Shown: in pieces, positions 7,560-11,956 of the stretch
Position numbering within the stretch: the first letter of the stretch is position 1
Layout of the letters: the number at the start of each line of letters is the position of its first letter
Origin: CAYGTS01 sp964352905
GTDB taxonomy: Bacteria; Pseudomonadota; Gammaproteobacteria; JAHCLG01
NCBI GenBank assembly: GCA_964352905.1
Contig: CAYGTS010000064.1
Location: 1 to 14,395 of the forward strand
Length of the DNA: 14,395 nt
Direction of reading: 5' to 3'
The notes under the pieces: generated by a model
The model's input: the letters and a program-made list of their open reading frames with translations, nothing else
The model's database searches: none
What the model was told of the DNA's origin: nothing
Made by a program: the position numbers and the translations under genes

Positions 7560-7587
7560 TTGTCATTAAAATTAAATTCTGTATCAT
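7560..7587 (+). promoter_or_regulatory. Putative promoter of tRNA-Lys(UUU)
   Basis: -35 TTGTCA (7560-7565, 5/6) and -10 TATCAT (7582-7587, 5/6) are separated by 16 bp. The tRNA begins 34 bases after the -10. Confidence 0.55.
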
Positions 7588-7621
7588 TCACAGTCTCTGA
7601 TGAACACAGTATTCATCATGT

Positions 7622-7697
7622 GGGTCGTTAGCTCAGTTGGTAGAGCAGTAGACTTTTAATCTATTGGTCGATGGTTCGAATCCATCACGACCCACCA
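7622..7697 (+). tRNA. tRNA-Lys (anticodon UUU)
   Basis: The 76-nt cloverleaf includes an encoded CCA. The acceptor is GGGTCGT/ACGACCC, the D arm GCTCAGTTGGTAGAGC, the anticodon loop CTTTTAA with UUU at 7655-7657, and the T arm ATGGTTCGAATCCAT. It is close to the E. coli tRNA-Lys sequence. It decodes AAA/AAG. It marks the boundary between the conserved tol-pal-queE block and a degenerate accessory region, which fits use as an integration site, although no downstream copy of its 3' end is found in the window. Confidence 0.98.
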
Positions 7698-7753
7698 TTT
7701 AAATCAAATAGTTACCTGCGATTTCTTCTCAATATTTTAAATTATGTTTTTTC

Positions 7754-7775
7754 TGGAGTGCAAATGGAGTGCAAA
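7754..7775 (+). repeat. Perfect tandem 11-bp repeat downstream of tRNA-Lys
   Basis: TGGAGTGCAAA occurs twice head to tail (7754-7764 and 7765-7775), 57 bases after the tRNA 3' end. Short tandem repeats beside a tRNA can be integrase arm-binding sites or remains of an attachment region. No integrase gene is present here, so that reading is inference. No ORF covers it. Confidence 0.6.
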
Positions 7776-7842
7776 ATCAGTGAATCCTCATAGGTCATAA
7801 AGTATTACAGTGAATTGTTCTTTAGTCGAAGGATAGATTAAA

Positions 7843-8049
7843 ATGAAAAAAATATTTGCTGTCGTATTAAGTATACTTTTCGTGTTAACTTTCATTAATA
7901 GCTGCCAAGATTCGCCTGAAAAAAGCCGTGATTATAAAGAAGGTTACTCTGTCGGTCACGCAGATGGTATTTCAGAAATATGCCAAGAATGTCGAAATAA
8001 TGCGGAAGACGACCATCAACAAGAGCTTTGCGACAATATTTGCTATTAA
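7843..8049 (+). CDS. Small cysteine-containing lipoprotein, function unknown
   Basis: This 68-residue product has a lipoprotein signal (MKKIFAVVLSILFVLTFINSC, Cys21 as the lipidated residue). The mature part has four cysteines in a Cys-x2-Cys ... Cys-x3-Cys pattern and a YKEGYSVGHADGISE segment. GAAGGA (7828-7833) is well spaced from ATG 7843, and a hairpin terminator follows directly at the stop, so it looks like a complete single-gene unit. I do not recognise a family. Like the lipoprotein at 1672, it is small, Cys-rich and next to a tRNA-Lys gene; sequence similarity between the two is too slight to call them homologues. Confidence 0.7.
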   Translation: MKKIFAVVLSILFVLTFINSCQDSPEKSRDYKEGYSVGHADGISEICQECRNNAEDDHQQELCDNICY

Positions 8050-8073
8050 ACAGATCCACAGGGATCCTGTTTT
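8049..8073 (+). terminator. Rho-independent terminator after the small lipoprotein gene
   Basis: AACAGATCC (8049-8057) pairs with GGATCCTGTT (8062-8071) with a one-base C bulge and an ACAG loop, followed by Ts. It overlaps the last base of the stop codon. Confidence 0.6.
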
Positions 8074-8208
8074 AAATGTCACACCTTAATATCGTAGTAA
8101 AGTTTAAGCTACTAAAATTTTTTGAAATAAAATCAATTATTAATTGGCATACAATTTTGTGCACGAGAATATAATTTCTTTTTAGAAGGATGTGAAAAGT
8201 GCATATAG
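8074..8208. other. Non-coding stretch before the transglycosylase remnant
   Basis: AT-rich sequence without a credible gene. TTGGCA at 8144 and TATAAT at 8170 look like promoter hexamers, but their 20-bp spacing is too long. AGAAGG near 8183 resembles a ribosome site but only very short frames follow. It may be the decayed 5' region of the transglycosylase remnant. Confidence 0.4.
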
Positions 8209-8449
8209 CCTCATAACGCTAGACAACACATATGGTTAAATGAGACAGTTAAAAGTTCCGGTGTTTTGGCTTTAATAGATACACACTCTGGATTAAGGCA
8301 GCGCCATTAAAAATAAAATTGGTAGTTATGATTTTGGACCCATGCAAATCAATGGCCGCACCTGGTTACATCGCTTGCAACCTTACGGTATTAGCCAACA
8401 TGATCTGCAATACGATCCTTGCATTAATGTTAAAGCATGCTGTTTTTTT
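8209..8449 (+). pseudogene. Frameshifted remnant of a VirB1-like lytic transglycosylase
   Basis: VirB1/SLT-type enzymes cut peptidoglycan for type IV secretion or conjugation machines. The segment 8297-8449 reads SAIKNKIGSYDFGPMQINGR, then TWLHRLQPYGISQHDL and YDPCINVKAC, the conserved GS(Y/E)D-GLMQIN and DPC-N motifs. Just upstream, in another frame (8209-8295), VKSSGVLALIDTHSGL matches the preceding conserved helix, where family members have ESG. Here the catalytic glutamate is a histidine. A frameshift near 8295-8297 separates the halves, and the C-terminal helices (GAW..A) degrade after KAC. It has three lesions (missing catalytic residue, frameshift, lost ends), so it is certainly inactive. 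It implies a former conjugative or secretion element beside tRNA-Lys. Confidence 0.75.
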
Positions 8450-8544
8450 ATCCTAATTTTTTATGAAAAAATAGACTTTTTTCATCGTAATCAATCTGTT
8501 GAAATAGCATACGTTTCCACTGTAATGAATAAGGAGCAAGGATA

Positions 8545-8727
8545 ATGTCATTCGCAACAAGGGATAGCCATACAAGGCAGAACCCTCAAATTATTGTCAA
8601 ACATCTTGAAATCCATTGGGCTAATTATAATGCATTACTGCTGTTAGAAAAGCTTGGGTTATTGTCACCAACACAACAACAAATTGACTTGATTGAATCA
8701 TTACTGACCGATTTGCAACAGCAGTAG
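8545..8727 (+). CDS. Small hypothetical protein (60 aa)
   Basis: The frame has a good ribosome site (AAGGAG, 8531-8536) and ATG 8545. The product has a polar N-terminus and an amphipathic helical C-terminus (LLLLEKLGLLSPTQQQIDLIESLLTDLQQQ). No motif is recognised. It lies between the transglycosylase remnant and a LuxR-type HTH gene with a 39-base gap to the latter. It could be a genuine small cytoplasmic protein of the accessory element. Confidence 0.5.
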   Translation: MSFATRDSHTRQNPQIIVKHLEIHWANYNALLLLEKLGLLSPTQQQIDLIESLLTDLQQQ

Positions 8728-8769
8728 TTTAGTTAAGTTTTTAATTCAAATAAGAATGGATGTTCATTG

Positions 8770-9198
8770 ATGTTATGTAAAGTTAGCAGTATTGCAAAGT
8801 ATATTATTATTCCTGTAGATGAAATTAAAAAACCGGAATATAGCGAGTATTATTTATGTGGCTCGCCATTTTTCGCCTACATAAATAAGCAATTAGATGT
8901 GTATCAATTATTGGTAAAGTTTAGTGAGCCTTGTCAACCAAAAAATATTAACAATGCTGATTTACCGTTTAAATTTACGGTTCGAGAAGCGCAATACCTT
9001 GAGCTTCTTGAGCAAGAACATTCTTTGAAAGAGATCAGCGAATTAACACAACGATCGACGAGTACCGTTGATAGTGATTTATCCCAGTTGCGCCGCAAAT
9101 TTGACTGTCGTATGAGCATAGGAGTGGTTGTTAAAGCTTACCGCTACGGCATGATGGAGTTGGGAAAAGTCAAACAAGAAGCGATAACCAACGCATAG
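8770..9198 (+). CDS. LuxR-type helix-turn-helix transcriptional regulator
   Basis: The 142-residue product has an N-terminal part (about 1-65) that I do not recognise. It lacks the aspartates of a receiver domain and is too short for an autoinducer-binding domain. A GerE/LuxR DNA-binding domain lies at about 69-128: FTVREAQYLELL, SLKEISELTQRSTSTVDSDL as the helix-turn-helix with recognition helix STSTVDSDLSQLRRKF, then IGVVVKAYRYGMM. ATG 8770 is preferred over TTG 8767; the ribosome site is weak. It is cytoplasmic and presumably binds DNA. Targets are unknown; the nearest genes are small accessory ORFs on the same strand. Confidence 0.8.
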   Translation: MLCKVSSIAKYIIIPVDEIKKPEYSEYYLCGSPFFAYINKQLDVYQLLVKFSEPCQPKNINNADLPFKFTVREAQYLELLEQEHSLKEISELTQRSTSTVDSDLSQLRRKFDCRMSIGVVVKAYRYGMMELGKVKQEAITNA

Positions 9199-9254
9199 AA
9201 TTTATACGCTTATATTTAAAATGTAATGCTTGCAAGTGTTTAAGAGAGAATAAA

Positions 9255-9599
9255 ATGTCGAGACATATTTACAAGACGATTCATAATGGATCACCCACTA
9301 CAATATTAATGGGTTGGGATCAAGCATCACAAAATTATTTTTTGATTATTTTTAAACCTTATCTTGAAAAAGATAGACCATTTTACTCAAGCTTGTCGGC
9401 TAATAATGGTCAACCATTTAAAATGATTACGCCACTTTTAGAGATCCTAAAAACTTCTAATATCTTATTGCCACAAGAAATGATTGACGAATTGTATCTG
9501 CTCACCCCCTTTAGCTTTATATTTACCAGAACGTTCAGATTTGGCGATAAAAACGGCGAAAATATTTTTGAGAAAGCGCAGTTTATGCATTATAAATGA
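9255..9599 (+). CDS. Hypothetical protein with C-terminus replaced by a mobile element
   Basis: The first about 80 codons (9255-9493) are host sequence: MSRHIYKTIHNGSPTTILMG, WDQASQNYFLIIF, a DRPFYSSL segment, and LLEILKTSNILLPQEMIDEL. This looks like a small soluble alpha/beta protein; I cannot name a family. From 9494 the frame enters the MITE-like element, which supplies the last 35 residues and the stop at 9597-9599. The natural C-terminus is therefore lost, and no continuation is recognisable after the element. AAGAGAG precedes ATG 9255. It may be a broken gene; stability and function of the chimaera are unknown. Confidence 0.6.
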   Translation: MSRHIYKTIHNGSPTTILMGWDQASQNYFLIIFKPYLEKDRPFYSSLSANNGQPFKMITPLLEILKTSNILLPQEMIDELYLLTPFSFIFTRTFRFGDKNGENIFEKAQFMHYK

Positions 9600-9671
9600 G
9601 CATTTCGATAAAAGATTTTCGCCGTTTTTAGCCCAAAGATGGACGTTCCCCGCTACGGAGTGAGCAGTTAC
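9494..9671 (+). mobile_element. MITE-like element, copy 1 (178 bp)
   Basis: The ends form terminal inverted repeats: GTATCTGCTCAC at the left and, in reverse complement, GTAACTGCTCAC at the right. Inside is a long imperfect palindrome whose core arms are 9549-9563 (AAAAACGGCGAAAAT) and 9615-9629 (its exact reverse complement), plus a central hairpin 9582-9596 (TTTAT/ATAAA). Subterminal GAACGTTC and GGACGTTCC also pair. It is about 93% identical, by my count, to copy 2 in opposite orientation and of exactly equal length. The flanks GACGAATT and GATCTTTT do not match, so one flank has probably been rearranged. It encodes no transposase and ends the ORF at 9255. Confidence 0.88.
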
Positions 9672-9789
9672 GATCTTTTAATGATAATTTATTCCTTCAG
9701 CAAGAGTGCAATTATCTTAATAGGCCTTGGTGTGAGTAAGAGAAAATATAATAAGAATGTGATAATTTTTTTTAAGCTTACATCTTTAT
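9672..9789. other. Gene-free remnant between element copy 1 and a terminator
   Basis: AT-rich sequence with no supported gene; the open frame running through it starts inside the mobile element and has no ribosome site. It may be decayed sequence of the gene interrupted at 9494. Confidence 0.4.
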
Positions 9790-9824
9790 GCCACAGTAAC
9801 CGCGGAATTACTGTGGCTTTTTTT
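9790..9824 (+). terminator. Strong Rho-independent terminator
   Basis: A perfect 10-bp stem GCCACAGTAA (9790-9799) / TTACTGTGGC (9808-9817), loop CCGCGGAA, then seven Ts (9818-9824). It ends five bases before the first possible start codon of the EamA gene, an unusual position. Confidence 0.9.
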
Positions 9825-9829
9825 ACCTT

Positions 9830-10837
9830 ATGAGTGTAACAATGAACAAACAGACACAAGCCTATATTAATCTCGCTTTGGCGATGTTTTTTTCAGCAAC
9901 AACTTTTGTTATTGGGAAAGTGTTAATTGGTGTGATGCCAGTTTTTTTATTACTAACGATCAAGTTCTTAGTGGGAAGTGTTTTTTTTAGCGTATCATTT
10001 TTTTTCAAAAAGAAGGAACCTCATATTCGATCGGCTTTAAAGAAGATTGATATCATTTTACTCTTGCTACAAGCATTCTTTGGTGCTTTTCTGTTTAATC
10101 TTTTTATGTTGCTTGGATTACGTTATATCAATGCCAATTATGCCGCAATTGTGACTTGTATCGCACCGGGATTGATAGCGCTATTTTCTTATCTTATTTT
10201 GAAAGAAGAAATTACCACAGCAAAGCTTGCCGCTATTATGATTTCCATAATAGGGTTACTCTTGGTATCGTGGCATGCGGTGGTATTTAATTTTCATCCA
10301 TTCGTTTTATTAGGAATGTTAGTAACTACTCACTCCGTAGCAGGGAACGCCCATATTTGGGCTAAAAACAGCGAAAATCTTTTATCGAAATGCTCATGTA
10401 TAACTCATACACTGCGCTTTCTCAAAAATATTTTCGCTGTTTTTATCGCCAACTCTGAACGTTCTGGTAAATATAAAGCTAAAGGGGGTGAGCAGATACG
10501 AATGTTATTGGTTTTGTGTGCTATGATTTGTGGCTCACTGTTTCCGATTTTCGTTAAATTGGTTGCAAACAAAGTGTCGCAAAGTACGATTTCATTATTG
10601 TTCAATGTATTGTATTTAAGCTTATGGAATAAAGGGTTGAAGTTTGTGCCGGCGAATACAGCCTCACTTTTTATTGGTGTCGTGCCGATCAGTGTGGCAA
10701 TTATGGCTTACTTTTTATTGCACGAAGTTTTAACCATCTTACAAGTTTTGGGGATGCTGCTTATTTTGTTAGCATTGATTTTTGGCGTTGAGCGTAAACA
10801 AAAATATACCAATCAACATACCGTATTAACGAATTAA
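9830..10837 (+). CDS. EamA/DMT-family permease with in-frame mobile-element insert
   Basis: EamA (drug/metabolite transporter) proteins are inner-membrane exporters with ten helices in two five-helix repeats. The first repeat is intact (LALAMFFSATTFVIGKVLIG ... GLRYINANYAAIVTCIAPGLIALFSYLILKE). The second keeps LVLCAMICGSLFPIFVKLVA and LKFVPANTASLFIGVVPISVAIMAYFLLHE. Residues 165-226 are encoded by a 178-bp element plus its 8-bp target duplication (186 bp, 62 codons), inserted between Leu164 and Leu227 without stop or frameshift. The insert is hydrophilic and basic. Roughly 40 residues expected between ISLLFN and VLYLSLWNKGLKF also seem missing. Start ATG 9830 or 9842; neither has a ribosome site and a strong terminator ends at 9824. 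The frame is real, but the protein is probably non-functional. Confidence 0.8.
   Translation: MSVTMNKQTQAYINLALAMFFSATTFVIGKVLIGVMPVFLLLTIKFLVGSVFFSVSFFFKKKEPHIRSALKKIDIILLLLQAFFGAFLFNLFMLLGLRYINANYAAIVTCIAPGLIALFSYLILKEEITTAKLAAIMISIIGLLLVSWHAVVFNFHPFVLLGMLVTTHSVAGNAHIWAKNSENLLSKCSCITHTLRFLKNIFAVFIANSERSGKYKAKGGEQIRMLLVLCAMICGSLFPIFVKLVANKVSQSTISLLFNVLYLSLWNKGLKFVPANTASLFIGVVPISVAIMAYFLLHEVLTILQVLGMLLILLALIFGVERKQKYTNQHTVLTN
10322..10499 (-). mobile_element. MITE-like element, copy 2 (178 bp, inverted), with 8-bp target duplication
   Basis: It is flanked by a perfect 8-bp duplication GAATGTTA (10314-10321 and 10500-10507). Relative to copy 1 it is inverted, the same length, and differs at about a dozen positions. 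Several differences are paired in the palindrome (arms 10364-10378 AAAAACAGCGAAAAT and 10430-10444). The plus-strand left end is GTAACTACTCAC and the right end GTGAGCAGATAC. It sits inside the EamA gene, adding 62 codons in frame. The right end carries AAAGGGGGTGAG ahead of an ATG (10502) contributed by the target duplication. Confidence 0.93.
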
Positions 10838-10852
10838 CGATAAGATTTTGCA

Positions 10853-11413
10853 ATGTTTTTCACTAATTTACCACCCGATCTACTTAGAAATATGTGTCAA
10901 TTTGCTGATCCTGCATCACAACAATCTTTGCGCGAAACTTGCAGGGAGTTGCATTCTAATCCTGTGATTTTAAGTGAGCAACTGCGATCACTGTTAACGT
11001 TTTTCAAGGCGCATCTACAATTACAATTTGATGAAGCACAAGAAATTTTATTGGGGAGCGTAGCTAATGTGTTAAAGCCATATTGCCAATTTCTCTTGCA
11101 GCATAAAAAAGCGATCCTTCAAGCGCAGCAACAAAAGCAAGCGTTGCATGCAAGCTTGGTTGAAATTGCGCAAGATATTAGAAATAATCAATCACAGAGC
11201 TCTCGATTTTCGCAAAATTTGTTTTTCACGCAATACGCAGGGGCTTCAACAGCAATGCTCAAAAAACTAAGGGAAAGGCAGCATAAACTTCAGTTAGCCT
11301 ATGATCAGGCTTCATTAAAACATAACTTATTGATTGCAGATGTAAAAAAAATCTTGCCACAATCACTTCAGGCAGATCATCCTTTAGTCCCAAGCCTCAC
11401 AAGTTTGCCTTGA
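10853..11413 (+). CDS. F-box-like protein, candidate secreted effector
   Basis: The 186-residue protein begins with an F-box-like motif (about residues 4-40): LPPDLLRNMCQF, a DP pair, then SLRETCRELH. This fits the LP-x-E/D-LL ... L-x-x-C-x-x-L consensus that binds SKP1 in eukaryotic SCF ubiquitin ligases. The remainder is predominantly helical with Gln-rich coiled-coil potential (about 85-110 and 130-165). No signal peptide or membrane segment is seen, so if exported it would use a type IV-like system; a short C-terminal tail (HPLVPSLTSLP) follows. F-box proteins in bacteria are mostly effectors of amoeba or animal pathogens and symbionts. The start ATG 10853 has only a poor ribosome site (GATAAG). 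It is 15 bases after the permease and close to the LRR gene. Confidence 0.7.
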   Translation: MFFTNLPPDLLRNMCQFADPASQQSLRETCRELHSNPVILSEQLRSLLTFFKAHLQLQFDEAQEILLGSVANVLKPYCQFLLQHKKAILQAQQQKQALHASLVEIAQDIRNNQSQSSRFSQNLFFTQYAGASTAMLKKLRERQHKLQLAYDQASLKHNLLIADVKKILPQSLQADHPLVPSLTSLP

Positions 11414-11420
11414 GAGCATG

Positions 11421-11546
11421 GCATCTATTCAGCAAATTTGCCTGGTAAATTTCATTAACCAAATTTAGGCTATCAATTTACCCTGGGTAATTTCACAGGC
11501 TAAATATTGTACAATTTCACTTTTTGCAGGCAAATTTATTTGATCA
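11421..11546. repeat. Diverged palindromic repeat related to the MITE ends
   Basis: The left end GCATCTATTCAGCAAATTTG resembles the left end of copy 3 (GTATCTATTCAGTAAACTTA), with 17 of 22 bases matching over the slightly longer alignment. AAATTTGCCTG (11435-11445) recurs inverted at 11527-11537, and CCTGGTAAATTTCA / CCTGGGTAATTTCA form an imperfect direct pair. It lacks the AAAAACGGCG core and no target duplication was found. It may be an older or different family member; the boundaries are approximate. Confidence 0.4.
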
Positions 11547-11631
11547 CTTTATTTATAAAAAAAGTATTTTTACGTATTTTTTACGTATTGCAAAAAAGAA
11601 CTAACGGCCTTATCATACGCGAGTTTAATTA
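11547..11631. other. Gene-free AT-rich spacer with ACGTA repeats
   Basis: TTTTTACGTA occurs twice (around 11568-11586) in an A/T-run-rich stretch between two repeat elements. No ORF, RNA gene or convincing promoter is seen. Confidence 0.4.
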
Positions 11632-11639
11632 ATCACTTT

Positions 11640-11843
11640 GTATCTATTCAGTAAACTTAGCTGTGAATTTACCAAGAACGTTCAGATTTGCTGATAAAAA
11701 TAGCGAAAATATTTTTGAGAAAGCGCAGTGTATGAGTTATACATGAGCATTTCGATAAAAGATTTTCGCTATTTTTAGCCCAAACGCCAGTCCTCTTGAT
11801 AAGCGAGGATCAGGACGTTCCCATCTACAGGGTGAATAGTTAC
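11640..11843 (+). mobile_element. MITE-like element, copy 3 (204 bp), with 8-bp target duplication
   Basis: A perfect 8-bp duplication ATCACTTT flanks it (11632-11639 and 11844-11851). The ends are GTATCTATTCAG and, in reverse complement, GTAACTATTCAC, so both have the CTATTCA variant instead of CTGCTCA in copy 1. The palindrome arms are 11696-11710 (AAAAATAGCGAAAAT) and 11762-11776 (exact reverse complement). The central part between the arms is identical to copy 2 (GTGTATGAGTTATACATG). An extra segment of about 26 bases near 11785-11811 contains its own small hairpin TCCTC/GAGGA (11791-11795, 11805-11809). It is non-coding and lies between the F-box and LRR genes. Confidence 0.92.
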
Positions 11844-11871
11844 ATCACTTTAATTTTTTAACGTCTTAAAC

Positions 11872-11935
11872 CTACGATCACATAAAGGAAGTGCAAGTCA
11901 GCATGACTAGCCGGGAAAATAACAAAGTATCGTAG
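11872..11935 (+). promoter_or_regulatory. Nested inverted repeats in the leader of the LRR gene
   Basis: CTACGAT (11872-11878) and ATCGTAG (11929-11935) are inverted and bracket a smaller hairpin AGTCA/TGACT (11896-11900, 11904-11908). The LRR start codon follows 21 bases later. It could be a folded 5' leader or an operator pair; no promoter hexamers here are convincing. Confidence 0.3.
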
Positions 11936-11956
11936 ATGTGATAAGGAATACGGATA

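Noticed and set aside
8144..8175. TTGGCA ... TATAAT as a promoter
   Set aside because: The spacer is 20 bp, outside the usual 16-18 bp range.
9639..9833. Open frame of 64 codons after element copy 1
   Set aside because: It starts inside the mobile element, has no ribosome site, runs through the terminator hairpin and has no recognisable protein features.
9494..11843. CRISPR array from the recurring repeats
   Set aside because: Repeats are 178-204 bp, irregularly spaced, in both orientations and flanked by target duplications; no short regular repeat-spacer pattern or cas gene exists.
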